Shown: in pieces, positions 32,853 to 44,752 of the stretch
Numbering within the stretch: the first letter of the stretch is position 1
Layout of the letters: each line of letters starts with the position of its first letter
NCBI GenBank assembly: GCA_905221615.1
Contig: CAJNDT010005357.1
Span: 147,330 to 211,329 of the forward strand
DNA from: Symbiodinium sp. CCMP2592
Lineage: Eukaryota > Sar > Dinophyceae > Suessiales > Symbiodiniaceae
Direction of reading: 5' to 3'
Length of the DNA: 64,000 nucleotides
Translations under genes and position numbers: made by a program
The notes under the pieces: generated by a model
What the model saw: the letters and a program-made list of their open reading frames with translations, nothing else
Databases searched by the model: none
What the model was told of the DNA's origin: nothing

Positions 32853-33355
32853 CCGCCAAGCCCCACATTTGAATTCATCATTTTGCAGTACTGCCGACAT
32901 GCTGCTGAAAATCAACAGCAACTTGCTGCGTGCTGTCCTTCGCTTTTCTTCGATCTTTTATGTCTGTGACAATCAGCCGCTGCTCAAACCTTTTGTGGAT
33001 CAGCCGCTGACGAGCCTCATCACATGATTCCTGCCGCGCCTTCGTCTGTTTCTTCTGCTTCTTCTTGGCATTCTGCTTTCGATCCTCCCGAAGAAGCTCG
33101 CTCATCCCGTGAGAGGAAGAAAAGTCCAAAGGACAAACTTCTCGCAAGAAAAGCCAGAAGTACAAGTCAAAGAAGTCCAAAAAGATTTCAAAAGAAAAAG
33201 CAGATGTGAAACATCTTGCTGAGAAAAAGCTCGAGGAAAATACCTCGAAGCCCATACGGACTGGCGATGTTGTGATCGACGCCATTTGCAACAGCAAACC
33301 TGTACCACCCCCAGAAACGGCAACATCCACTGTGTACAAAGAATTGGGGGCCGGG
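32788..33355 (+). pseudogene. Continuation ORFs of the accessory gene, frameshifted
   Basis: Three coding-like stretches in successive frames: 32,788-33,027 (AKEAFRILKLGEDGLDN), 33,024-33,209 (Lys/Arg-rich, RKKSPKDKLLARK) and about 33,200-33,355 (EKKLEENTSKPIRTGDVV). The first two share an ATGA stop-start overlap at 33,024-33,027. The 32,788 frame starts at TTG, so it is more likely a continuation of the preceding ORF than an independent gene. No family was recognised. Confidence 0.4.
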
Positions 33356-33636
33356 GGGTAGCTAAGATGATGGCTCGTAGCGGATTAAGGTGCGCATGCC
33401 ATTATGTACGTGCACACCTATGCCCTGTGAAGCTCATAGCCGAAGAATTTGGCTACGGAGTTTCCGATCGTGCCTCCGAATAGGGCGTTTGAATACTTGT
33501 CATTCTCCCACGTCGGAAAAAGAAGGTCCAGCTTTTGTACAGGAGTTTCCAATGCCAAGCAAACGCAGCTCAAATCTTCGTTCCCCGCAGTGTTGCTTCG
33601 GCCTCTTTTCGGTAAGCTATACTCTCCCGTGGCCAC

Positions 33637-34242
33637 ATGTCCGCTCTATCGCTGGTCGTGTCCAGCCCGGCCATCGTGGCGAGAGTGATGTCTTTTGTTT
33701 CTTCGCGAAAGCACATCTTCTTCTTCTACTTCAATCCGGCATTTTGGTCTGAAGAAGATCGTGATCAACTCGAGTTTGCTGACTCTTCAGAATCTGATGA
33801 GCCTTTTCCTGACAGTATGGCTCGCATCATTTCTGATCGCATTCGCCAACGATTTCGGCTTGTACTTCCTGCTGATACATCGATTGCAGTCAACAATCTC
33901 AACTATGGTTCCATTCGGGAACACTTTGTACAGCGAGAGTGCCCAGCACAACCACCTGGCTGGCCGAATGTGCTGTACGTGCCAGTTATGTACAACTCGG
34001 CACCTATGCCACAAGCCACCTTTTATGGTGCGGTCAACCGAGTTTTTCTGCAATCCACCTTGTGTCTCTATAAAGGGACTTTGTACATTGCTTTTCGGCA
34101 GCTGCTGTTGCAATCGCAGCAGCAAGGCATTCTTTTCGATTGGTTGTGCAACGATCGCGAAGATCGCTTTCGTGTACGCTCAACTCTCATTGCAGACATG
34201 AGGGTTTTTCGTGTCATTTCGCCCCTCAACGAGGCACCCTAA
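33637..34242 (+). CDS. ORF of unknown function in the Penelope-like element (201 aa)
   Basis: ATG-started. Hydrophobic N-terminus (about 5-40), an acidic patch (SEEDRDQLEFADSSESDE), then a globular part rich in aromatic residues (NVLYVPVMYNSAP, LCLYKGTLYIAFRQLL). Composition is convincingly coding and it lies on the same strand as the rest of the element. Coding-like sequence in other frames also occurs at 33,380-33,640, so the start may be a frameshift remnant. No family was recognised. Confidence 0.5.
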   Translation: MSALSLVVSSPAIVARVMSFVSSRKHIFFFYFNPAFWSEEDRDQLEFADSSESDEPFPDSMARIISDRIRQRFRLVLPADTSIAVNNLNYGSIREHFVQRECPAQPPGWPNVLYVPVMYNSAPMPQATFYGAVNRVFLQSTLCLYKGTLYIAFRQLLLQSQQQGILFDWLCNDREDRFRVRSTLIADMRVFRVISPLNEAP

Positions 34243-34351
34243 CACTATCATGCGCAGCGGAATGAATAAAACTTTTGCTGCTCAGAGCTTTTTCTGCACA
34301 GTTCGTGTATCTTTGATCCAGTGATACAGAGTACTGGCTCTCAGAGAAACC

Positions 34352-34612
34352 ATGGCTGATCGCAGCAGATCCCGTTCCCCAACGATTTCATGGCGCTACT
34401 ACTGGACCAGCTCGGTAGCAGCTGATGGGTCTGCCCATTGGTGGAAAAATTGGTTTCCTGCTACACAAACATGGATCCAGAATCGCCTCGCTGCAGACGC
34501 CAGGGGTATGCAAAGCCCCCAATCGTCTCCGACATCACATTCGTCTGAGACACAAAATGATGTTAGTATTTCCAACTCCGTCCGAAAGCGGAAGCGCGGT
34601 GTTTATCCATGA
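34352..34612 (+). CDS. Small basic ORF at the 3' end of the Penelope-like element (86 aa)
   Basis: ATG-started: ADRSRSRSPTISWRYYW at the N-terminus (Arg-Ser repeat), Trp-rich middle, KRKR near the C-terminus. RS and KRKR stretches suggest RNA binding or nuclear targeting (inference). Lies about 120 bp before the right terminal repeat. Confidence 0.4.
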   Translation: MADRSRSRSPTISWRYYWTSSVAADGSAHWWKNWFPATQTWIQNRLAADARGMQSPQSSPTSHSSETQNDVSISNSVRKRKRGVYP

Positions 34613-34730
34613 GAGTCGACTTTGATAATTCGTGCATGTTGCCAATACGTTGGCCAGTTAATAGCAAACTTTTCTACATGAGCTTTTTTGCCATGTCAAC
34701 TTGACTACTCCCCAAAAATGTGGAGTAGTT

Positions 34731-34974
34731 GTGTGTGTGAACCGCTGAGATCAAAGGGAGCTGTTTCTGGTTGAAAATAAGCACGGGGCCTGAGGCTCAC
34801 AGACAGGACTCAGGCCAACGAAGACGCCTGTCTGCTGAGTGTGATATGATCCTGGGACGCTGGGATCACGTACCTGCAAGTGATCATGGCAAGGGGCTAA
34901 GCCAAGAACCCCAATAAGATTCCTGAAGATTCCTGCAGCAACAATCTAGCTACTCCCCCCCATGGAGTTTGCAA

Positions 34975-34980
<6 letters not shown>
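34731..34980 (+). repeat. Right terminal repeat of the Penelope-like element
   Basis: Second copy of the 26,479-26,729 unit, again bounded by GTGTG on both sides; runs directly into a GT array. Confidence 0.9.
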
Positions 34981-35011
<31 letters not shown>

Positions 35012-35012
35012 G

Positions 35013-35045
<33 letters not shown>

Positions 35046-35219
35046 GGTGGGTGGGTGGGTGGGTGGGTGGGTGGGTGTGTGGGTGTGTGGGTGTGTGGGT
35101 GTGTGGGTGCGTGTGCGTGTGCGTGTGCGTGTGCGTGTGCGTGTGTGTGTGTGTGCGTGTGTGTGTCTGTGTTTGTGTGTGTTTGTGTGTGTGTGTGTGT
35201 GCGTGTGTGCGTGTGTGTG
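34981..35219. repeat. GT/GGGT array, right flank of the Penelope-like element
   Basis: (GT)n, then GTGG repeats (35,038-35,075), GTGTGTGG and GTGCGT variants. Same word types as the 24,930-26,478 array, consistent with one array split by the insertion. Confidence 0.95.
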
Positions 35220-36109
35220 AACGTAATTAATTACATGCTCGGACATGGTCGCTTGGGTCACACCATATATACGGCGCAAGACAAACACCAACAACTCTTG
35301 CCTGCCCAACGTCGTGGAACAGCAAACGACGCTTTGCTGTCCCTGCAAAATCCCGTCCCTGTGCCAAGAAACTAGCTGACTGTACATGTCTGAGTGCGAA
35401 AGGTTATAAGTTATAAGACTAATCAGTGACAGGGCTTTGACATCATATTTTCGAAACAAGCAGAAGGTGCACCTCAGCCCAAAACGTTTTGCATTCACAA
35501 AGGTTGCCGCCCGATAAGGTGCAGCATATAGCGCAGGGAACAGTATGATGCGATCAGCCCGTGTCGGCGCTCCCTGGGGCAGTCGGTACACATGTCGACC
35601 TGATGTTAAGCTGTTTGAATGATGCTTGACCGGTGCCGAACACCAACTACTCCGTGAATGTTCAGCGGTGCCGATCATGTTCTGCTTGAATCCCCCGGAC
35701 AGGACCATCCGGGGAGTGCAACTAGCGCAACTTCGTAACCGCTGCAACAACATCCAAGAATCCTCGTCGGGACCTGTTACAGTGGGCATTACTGGGCGGG
35801 GCATGGTACTGGCATGTACAGTCAGGCATGAACTCAGGTCTAGAGTTTTGCTTGAATGACTGGTTGGTTGATTGCTGAACTGACGCTCCGAACTGACAAG
35901 CAACTTTGCTTCCTTTCATTGCAGGCTTAGGCCGGAAGTTCCGTCCTATGGCCACTTGACCAACGTGCGGAAACATCGGTCAACCAAGCACAGAAGCAAT
36001 GCTTGACAAAAGAAACTGCTTGCTTGAAATTAGCGCCGTTGACATTGCTGAGGAAAATACTGCTAACGTTGAGCAATGCGGGCTTAACCAAGCCCCCATA
36101 AGTCGTGAA
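35220..36109. other. Unassigned sequence
   Basis: No gene, repeat family or conserved motif recognised on either strand. Confidence 0.4.
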
Positions 36110-36427
36110 CTCAAACAATAAGCACGGCGTCCTCGTCATCATCGTCGGCATCGTCTTCCGAGTCCTCATCCGACGTTGCCTCCTCTGCGTCATTCCGCGG
36201 AGTCGCCTTGCGGGGCAGCCATCGTCACGACACATCTCGTGCTCGGGTCCTCGGGTCCCCAGGCTGCCTTTTACGCAACGTTCCGTTGCCCATCTTGTGG
36301 CAATTACAAGGAGGTCCGACGGTCTCGACACCTTGCACCCTACAGCCAGCACCTCTGCAGACACGAGGGAAGTACAATCCGCATCTTCCGCTTCTTCAGT
36401 CGCATCGTCGGAGGCCTTGGACGCCAT
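36110..36427 (-). other. Possible small acidic gene fragment
   Basis: A minus-strand ATG at 36,427 starts MASKASDDATEEAEDADC. A second minus-strand phase farther on encodes NDAEEATSDEDSEDDADDDD, an acidic tail, before a stop near 36,110. The two stretches are one frame apart and would need a splice or an indel to join. No family was recognised. Confidence 0.25.
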
Positions 36428-36542
36428 GTGTAACTCCAAAACCCAATGCTTGAACAAAGAGTGTTAAGACGGAATGTAGGAGCAGGAGCTATAATAGCTA
36501 TAAAAATATCAGTCGCAGATACTTCAGTAGTCGTACTTTCGT

Positions 36543-36870
<328 letters not shown>

Positions 36871-37260
36871 CAGTTGCTGCCAGCAGTGGTAGCAGGAACA
36901 GCAGCAAACAACTTGTGTTTGTTCCCAGGAGCAATATGGTTGGGTTTCAGTCTCGGAGAAAGGAGCCCCAACATGTTTCGATTTTCGGCCGAAAGCGAGA
37001 ATATCGACGTGAAGGTGGAATTCAAGGCAGAACTAGTGCAAGTGAAGGCGGACATGACGGAAATGAAGGCGGAGATGATGGACATGCAGGCATTATACAG
37101 GAATCTGGCAATACTCGATACAACCACGGAAGCAACAACAGAATGAAGCTGCACGGCAATCAACACGGGAATGGAGCCGCAAATGCCGGAAGAAAACGAT
37201 ACAATCAAAGGAATGAAAACGGGCACGACGCCGGAAATGAACTGCGACGACGACTGCTAC
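36871..37260 (+). other. Short island with a coiled-coil-like frame
   Basis: Plus-strand frame 36,874-37,146 includes DVKVEFKAELVQVKADM followed by EMKAEMMDMQALY, a heptad-like charged helix. After its TGA the same phase stays open to about 37,255. The island sits between TAG repeats on its left and CTA/CTN repeats on its right, that is, simple repeats in opposite orientation. It could be a decayed gene fragment or chance. Confidence 0.25.
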
Positions 37261-37548
37261 TGCTGGTGCTAGTTCTAGTGCTACTAGTACCAGTGCTAGT
37301 ACCTCGATCACTTCTACCACTACCACTACCGCTACCACCACTACTACGAACTACTACTGCTACTCCTGCCACCACTACGTGTACAACAACAACTACTACT
37401 ACTACTACTACTCCTACTCCTACTCCTACTCCTACTCCTACTCCTACTCCTACTCCTACTCCTACTCCTACTCCTACTCCTGCTGCTGCTGCTGCTGCTG
37501 CTACTGCTACTGCTACTGCTACTGCTACTGCTACTGCTACTGCTACTG

Positions 37549-37583
<35 letters not shown>

Positions 37584-37740
37584 ACTGCCACTGCTACGCT
37601 ACTGCTGCTGCTACTGCTACGACTACTGCTTCTGCTGCTGCTGCTACTACTACTACTACTACCACTACTACTGCTACTATTGCTACTGCTGCTACTGCTA
37701 CTACCACTACCAGCACCACGACTGCCGCTACTCTTACTCT
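37261..37740. repeat. CTN trinucleotide and hexanucleotide array
   Basis: ACTACT, then (TCCTAC)n at about 37,400-37,480, (GCTGCT)n and (GCTACT)n at 37,481-37,580, then mixed CTN words. Long Tyr/Ser, Thr/Pro and Leu frames are artefacts. Confidence 0.95.
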
Positions 37741-38490
37741 TGGAGCCACTGCTGCGGTACTGTTGCCACCGTTTCGTGCTATCATCCTCGCCACTAGATA
37801 ATGTTGCATTGTCTTCGGTGTGCGTGCTCTGCTTTGGTCTCTGCGTATGCAAACAACAGCACTGCCACTCGGCTGCCAACTCAGTATCTGTCAATCGAGC
37901 TTCCGGTGCTTCCAGAGCAGCACCAAGATCACCCGTACAGAAACCTGCACGTACTGTCCCTGAAACCAACTCACTACAAGCATCCCTACAGCCTCTCCGA
38001 AATGCAGGCGCTGTAACATTAGTGCAACTGGCCTTCTGTTTATGTCATACTAGGATATGTGTAGGGTTGCAGAGCGTGAAGTGTTCAGGAGCTTGCCAGA
38101 CCCACGGCTTTCCAAAGTTCGACCCACAACACCCAAGCCCGAGGCAAACCAAACCTCGGGGCTGTTGAAGGTGGTGCGCGGGCGGGAGACCTGCGTGTCC
38201 TTGGCATAAACATAGGACACGCAAACGAAGGTAGCAGGCATAGTGGCAGAGCGTGCTTGATCACGGTAGGAAACGAGCCGTGGCAGCAGAAGTAGACCAA
38301 TACTTAGTGCAGCCGGAAGAAGCAAAATGAACCGTAGAGTACGAGCTGGAAGCACTGCTTGAAGACTTTTCGTTAGTAGCAGTCGCAGATGGTGATAGCA
38401 GAAATGGTAAGTCGTACAAGCAGGAAGCTTTGACTAGTAACTGGTAAGGAGCCTCCGGCTCCTCCTGCCACTACTTGTACGATAGATGCT
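37741..38490. other. Unassigned sequence
   Basis: Ordinary complexity, no recognised gene. Confidence 0.4.
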
Positions 38491-38607
38491 ACTGCTGCAG
38501 CAACAACATAAGGATAATAGTAAGTGTAAAAATGATGCTAGTGCTACTGCTACAACAACAGCAGCGACAACTATTGCAACAACTGCTGCTGCTGTTGCGG
38601 ATGCTGG

Positions 38608-38671
<64 letters not shown>

Positions 38672-38690
38672 AGTACTAGTACTAGTACTA
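38491..38690. repeat. (CTG)n microsatellite
   Basis: Scattered CAA/CTG words, then about 23 uninterrupted GCT/CTG units at 38,601-38,670, ending in ACTAGT repeats. Confidence 0.95.
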
Positions 38691-41600
38691 CCACCAGCTA
38701 CTTCTCCCACTACGATGACGGCAACTTCTGCTGCTGCTATGCTATTGCTACTTCAAACACTTCTGCGGCTTCTGTCACTGTTATGGCGACGACTAGCGCA
38801 GCTACTCCTACCCCTACTACCACCACTACCATAACCACCGCCATCGTTTACGAAGACCACAACGATTAATGCAGTAGGCTCGTCCGAGGGTTGCATCGAG
38901 TCATACCAACGTTCACGAACTCCAAGCAACCCATCGCGAGGCCGACGAATGACGAAGTGGTTGTTGGACGTCCAGGTGCATCGTGGTCTAGAGCATCGGT
39001 CTATGAATCAATCGCCTTCTTCAACTCTGCCCGGTTAAGCACGGCAAGCTGCTCGGGTTGTATATTTCAAGCGCTGAGCGCATTCCATAACGTCTTCTGT
39101 GAAACGAGATAAGCTGCCATGAACTAGACGCCGATGTCTTGGTGTCTGGGAAATTTGCGTTCGGTCTCCGCTCCATCTGCTCCTCCGCTATGTGATGTTA
39201 AACGATGTTCTGCCAACCTCTGGACACCCAGAACCTGCGACAACTTTCCGACTGCTTCAGCAAGGGATGAAGCATTCGCTGCTGTGCAGTCTTTGGGGCT
39301 CCGAAAGTGGGGGTGCAGGATCGAGGATACAATATAATCCCTTGCCCTACGCAGTCGAGACACCATCCCAATCGAAGGCCATGATTCAACAAGGACTTGA
39401 TAATGATGCCTTCGGAAAGCTGTAAACCCAGCTTGATCACGCATGCAGCTCGAACAAAGCATCACGAGCTGTGTATGGCTGGTGCTCCGCATGAGGCTGG
39501 AGTCGTAGCAATTAGTCCGCAATGAACATGACACGTTTGCAATCACCTCCACCCTTGAAGTGGCGTAATGCTTTCGTGCGCTTTGTGTTTTGCGGTTTCG
39601 GTTCCGGTATCGGAACAGAGCGGTGGACCACCGTCTTGTCGGTAGATCATTGAAGTTCCGACAAAGAGGCCAAGTGGATACAGTGCCCCAGAAGTGCTTC
39701 CAGTTTGCCTGGAAGCACTACTCAGGGCAGCCTCAGCAAGTTGTAGAGGTAAGCCAAGCGCGCCTTCACAACAACTGCTGTCGTTTAGCACGCTGCTCCA
39801 GCTGTGGCGAAACGCCCACAACGCCATAAAGGCATGCTCATGCACTGTGTGAACATGTGCGAAGGCACCGCCTTCTCAACGTAAGAACAGAGCAAGTCGC
39901 ACGCTTGGTAATGGTGCGGATGTTTCTGAGCATCGGAGGAATTCTCGTAATAACAACATCCTGTTCATGTCAAAGCAGGGCAGGATTTCACCGCAGCAAC
40001 ACCTAGCACTGCTTTAGCGCTTGCATAGTGAAACAGGGCACTAATGGCAATGGAAAAGCGGCTGTAACGAGTCTGTGACAAACACTGCATCAACCAAGGA
40101 GCATCAGACTCCTCGCTCATTGTCTTTGTCAGGAGTTCCCCGGGCCTTGAACAACTGTCAGGTGCAAGCTTCGGGAGCTTGTAATTCATGAAGGATGGCA
40201 TCAGTCGGCCATTTCGGTTGTAGGGTTGTTGGGCTGGGACAGTTGAATCTTGTGGGTGCGCATTGGCACCTGGACGTCAGCTGATTCCTTGGCCACAAGC
40301 ATAGGTTATGTATTCCGACATACCTACATTCGAACATAATCACATGCATCGCGGGCCAGATGGCTCGCAAGCAAGCTCGCGCAACAAACGCAAACGAACA
40401 CAAAATATGCGATCGCGAATGCATGCACATGGTGGACGGTCCTGCGAACATGCACCAGTGATCACCATTGCACTGACTGCGTCCACACAAACACTTAGAC
40501 ATGTGCACAACCAAGCCAATAAGCAGACACTGCAAGAACCGAGCAGTATAAAACAACAAGACATACACAAATACCCCAGGACATACGAAACAAATGAGCA
40601 ATCGTGCTAGCCATTTACGAGATACTGAAGTTTTTTCCATGGGCTTGCAGTCATCCATGAGCACCCTCGAAATTCAGGAGTCTCCAGGCACGGGTGCAAC
40701 ACAGATACAATCTGACGCTGCTTGATACTAGCCCTGTACTAGGGATGCATTGCAGCAAAGCATGATGCCAAGTGCCAAGAGATTTTACGCACCACACTTC
40801 ATGACGTTGCCCTGCACTGCGCCCCGTGCTGGTATTGCCCCGACTTCTCCTTGACATCTGGTGGCCGCACGACCTTCAGCCATGGCTTTAGCCTTAATGA
40901 TGTCAGGGTTTCAGCTTTGGTGCTAGCTTCGATTTCAAAATTCGTGAAGCAACGCCTGCCCAGGTCCAGAGCAATACTCTAGCGATGCCTCGACCCCCTG
41001 AGGCACGGATGCAGCTGCGTAGCGATTAACGATAAAAAACCGGACCTTCGCCGTCTGTTGAGGCAAAGCAGGCCGAACCCCCAAGCCTTTGACAGCTGGT
41101 TCAGTTTTGACTCTGGGGGAGTCACGTCCCACGAGTATTGAGGTTCCAGTGTCTTCAGTTTGCGTAGGAGTTTCGAGATGGAAACGCGGCCACTCCGCGA
41201 AGCTTCAACCACAAACTCAATCATGCATGTGACAAACGCATATGCTCCCAAGGCAAGCTTTGGATCATACCTTCAAAGTTGTCTCCTGATCAGAGGCCAA
41301 ATGTGCAAATCGAAAAGTCTAGCGCTGCGCGAGCAAATCCGAAGCATCCACATTCCGCTCTCAAGCTCAAGGCCTGCAGGAAAAACCTCTTCCGTTCCGG
41401 GCTGCCTGGTCGGCTAATGATCGCAGCAAGTTGAAGGCACCGCTAACCACGTCGGGGCCTCCACAATTCTGTTGGCACTGTAAAAGGTCAAAGCTTGAGG
41501 CAGTTTCTTAGGCTCAGATTCCCGGATTTTGAGCCATGGTAGGGAGGATCCCTGGAAGGAGGTAAATTCTCAAATGCATGCACCTTCTACTCGGACTGGC

Positions 41601-44440
41601 CACGCCTGTGTGGTGCGGCAAGCGCTTATTCGTCCTCAAGTTAATAAACGGCAATGACGATGCCCATATGGATTGCCAATCACATAATACATCATAACAC
41701 CTTCGGCAGCAACGTAGCCGTCAAAATCCTTACGAAGCAACACCAACATAGGGATGAAGTTGACACAGTCATCATAACTATGGTAACATGGTCAGTAGCA
41801 GCAACCGCCGCAGCAACAATGACGTCATCTTCGGTGACAGTATCACCCAAAGCGCTACTAGCAGGATCCTCATCAGCATCCCAATCTTCACCAACCTTAC
41901 CATCGCCAATTATCACTGCCTGTGTTGTTCACATCGCGAATGCAGCATCTCCAGGCATCTCAGCATCATCTTCACAACCACCGCCCTCATGCTGATTATC
42001 GGCATCCGTCGACATGAGCGACGTTTAGACTCAATATTGCGCCGGCCCAAATTCTGAGCCTGCCTGCTCTCATTGACACTTGGGTACAGACACTGAAACA
42101 TGATGACCCTGCTTACAATCGCCGACGTCTTGACGATGTTACAAGGAAAGTTCAGGTGTTTCTCTGAGTATGACATGGCTCTTGCGGTTTTCCCTTGCGG
42201 CTGCTGATGCAGTTCAACAGCTGCTGCAAGTACACTGGTGCCAGGTCGGATGCTGGTGCTGGAGGCTCCAAACTGAAACGGCGATTTTTCTTCTTCTGCT
42301 GATCTGTCTGTCTGATCCCGTATTTATGAAGCAGATGGCTGGTCGATCGGCTTGACCTTGTTGCTATCTGCATCTTCGCTTCGACATGAATGTTCAATGT
42401 TGTAGTCAGCTGCTATTGGTGCAGGCCTCGGTGACATCCATGTTTCGGAGTTCAGCTTGATTTATTGCAGTGTCGGCTGCATCGGGCAATGTTGACACTA
42501 CAGGTAATGATCAGAATCACAGACACATCCCACCAAATGACCAGCTTTTGCTCCTGGACACAAGCGAGACCCCTGCCTCCATGCAAGTACAACACCTGAA
42601 AAAAAGACCTTGCGGCACATTTTGCGCTCCGCCATGAAGAGATCTCACTGTGTCACTGTACTACAGCGCTTTGATGTTCGGTGACAGCGTAGAATCCGGC
42701 TGCCGAGTCAGAACACCTGTCAAATCACAACTTGCCATTGGCTGCGGTGGCTGAATGAAGGCTTTGACGGCAATTGCTCAGGTAGGCGTGTGCAAACCAG
42801 CTTCATCGTTCAGATTCTGCAGATGAACTGTTTCATGTAGTTGTTCATCGCAGAAATCGTAATCTTGCGATAGTTCTACCCCACATACGTAGCCAAGGCT
42901 CATTCCGTACATTCGCGGATTGCTGCGTAATAGCGGGTCGGATGAGAACATGCACTCCTGTGTGTGTGTGTGTAAACAAAATGACACCACAAATTTATCA
43001 CGACCAGACCCCCGATCCAGGAGAAGCACCCTTCTGCTGCTCAAGATGGACTGTGGTGGGAAGAGGTATCTAACCCCTACAGTGTACTACCCACACTCTT
43101 ATACGATGTATTCGGCGTCTCCCGGAGACAGGGCCCGAGTGGGCCTGCAGAGTGAACCAAGTCCCCTTTACACCTAGTGGGCCAATATAAGAACTCCATG
43201 TTCCCACACTGTCAGGTGAAGCACCAGCACCACCACCAGCACCACCACCGGCCTGCGTCCAGCCTTCATCGAGAAAACTCACGAAGTCAGGGGCTCCACT
43301 GAAATGGGCATCTCGAACGCAAAGCCACATGACCGAATAGACTTCGATCATACACATGTCACGGGCCCTATAGGTCCCTACAGGGTTCTATCATTCAAAG
43401 CATTCTGAAGCATATCTGCGGCATTCTTCCGTTCTCAAAGCGGACAGTTGGCATTGGACTACGCTGGCAGCGTCTCATGCCGTGCACTCCACGAGCTGCC
43501 GACTTCCCGAATCCCCAAAATAAAGTCTACAAACTCTAGACTGCCCCGCAGTTGACTTGCCCACACTTGATGAAATGAACCCTTCGCCTTACCCGTGATG
43601 GAAAAAAGACCTGTTACTTGGTTTCACAAGCCTCCATGGTCTAAAGAGGACCCCGACAAATCATTCTCGAACCGAAGAACCTGCCTTACCACATTCCGTG
43701 CTAAACTTCACAGGCCTCTGTACTTGTAGATGACCGACGGCTTGTCCAAGTCCGTAACAGACTCACCGTCCAGGCGAGGAAAAATCTCCTGAAAGGACAA
43801 TGATCGAACTGCATGAGATTGCAACAGCATCATCGCCAGCCTTCGTAGCAAAACTGTCGCGAATTCAACTAGATGTTTTCAGAATTTCCAGCACAAGCAC
43901 GTGCATCGAATCTGAGGAGAAACGCAAGCATCGCAACACTGCAGCAGCGTATCCAAGCGCTGTAAGACCAATATTTCTGAGTCGTTGGTCTTCTTGAACC
44001 TTAGCTGTACAGCCTGCCACGACTCTTCAGAAGCATGGAGCCTGAAGAGCCTCAAGCCTTACACCGTCAACACATTCACTCCCAGCATCACTGTCGCGAT
44101 CCGACACGAAGGAAGTCCCAATGCGCGGCATCGCAAAATAAGGGCAGCATGGAAGGCTTGAGACTAGCATTCACCCAGCAAACAGAATAGGGACTTAAGC
44201 CATCTAGAGGCTGACGCGTTGCCCGGCCCCACCAGCCACCACCCTCTTCCGGCCCTCCCGATTGCTGCCATGCGGAGCATCCTAGCCCCTTCGACCGTGC
44301 TCGGGCTTGACACGTTCTTCGCACGTCTGCGTCTGCCTGCCGCATTAAGATACAACATCGAAGAGCCCGAGAAGAGCAGACTTAAGCCCCGAACCACACC
44401 ACGCCAAAAGGGAGTTGCGGAGGAGAGCCCACCAAGCATG
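38691..44440. other. Long stretch with no recognised gene
   Basis: Frames are short (the longest about 168 codons, 40,158-40,664 minus) and have no recognisable domain. One minus-strand frame (42,397-42,152) contains a coding-like KKKNRRFSLEPPAPASDL stretch and could be an exon of an unknown gene. Short simple patches occur (GTGT at 42,959; CACCAC at 43,225). Nothing here supports a confident annotation. Confidence 0.4.
39693..39719. other. Perfect 11-bp inverted repeat with 5-nt loop
   Basis: AGTGCTTCCAG, loop TTTGC, CTGGAAGCACT. The stem is perfect; function unknown. Confidence 0.6.
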
Positions 44441-44625
44441 ATGCTGATGGTGATGAAGATGAAGAAGCTGCTGATGATGATGGTGATGATGATGGTGCTG
44501 GCGATAATGGTGCTGATGGCGATGATGATGACGGTGGCGGTGGTTGTTATTGTTATTGTCAGTTATTGCTAGTGTACTGTTACTGCGGTTGCTGTTGTTG
44601 TTGTTGCTGCTGTTGTTGCTGTTGT
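44441..44625. repeat. (ATG)n/(GTT)n microsatellite, left flank of Copia-2
   Basis: GATGATG words to about 44,545, then GTTGTT/GCTGTT to the LTR edge. The same GTT/GAT words resume at 51,567, so Copia-2 split this tract. Confidence 0.9.
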
Positions 44626-44731
44626 TGAAAAACACTAAGACGTGCTGGGACTTTTGATCCGCAAGGGCTGTGGGAATCTCGGTTAATCCATGTCTGCTGC
44701 ATGCGCTGAGTGGGCTCTGAACTGCTTTACA
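44626..44731 (-). repeat. 3' LTR of Copia-2
   Basis: 106 bp, identical to 51,461-51,566. On the minus strand it begins TGTAAAGCAG and ends TTTTTCA. Confidence 0.96.
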
Positions 44732-44740
44732 CGCCCCCTC
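44732..44740 (-). promoter_or_regulatory. Polypurine tract of Copia-2
   Basis: GAGGGGGCG on the minus strand ends at the LTR boundary, 12 bases after the RT-RNase H stop codon. Confidence 0.7.
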
Positions 44741-44752
44741 AGGCATGGATTT

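Larger units (their letters stand above)
26479..34980 (+). mobile_element. Penelope-like retroelement with upstream GIY-YIG, multi-ORF
   Basis: Direct repeats of about 250 bp (26,479-26,729 and 34,731-34,980, about 96% identical) bracket 8 kb with a broken ORF1, a GIY-YIG-then-RT gene and at least four further ORFs, all on the plus strand. Penelope-like elements are known to have terminal direct repeats and a GIY-YIG endonuclease. In most families the nuclease follows the RT, but here it precedes it, as described for the permuted Naiad/Chlamys group. Both outer edges run into GT arrays. Frameshifts in ORF1 and RT mean this copy is not active as it stands. The large set of downstream ORFs is unusual for this class and could instead be a captured or composite segment. 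Confidence 0.72.
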
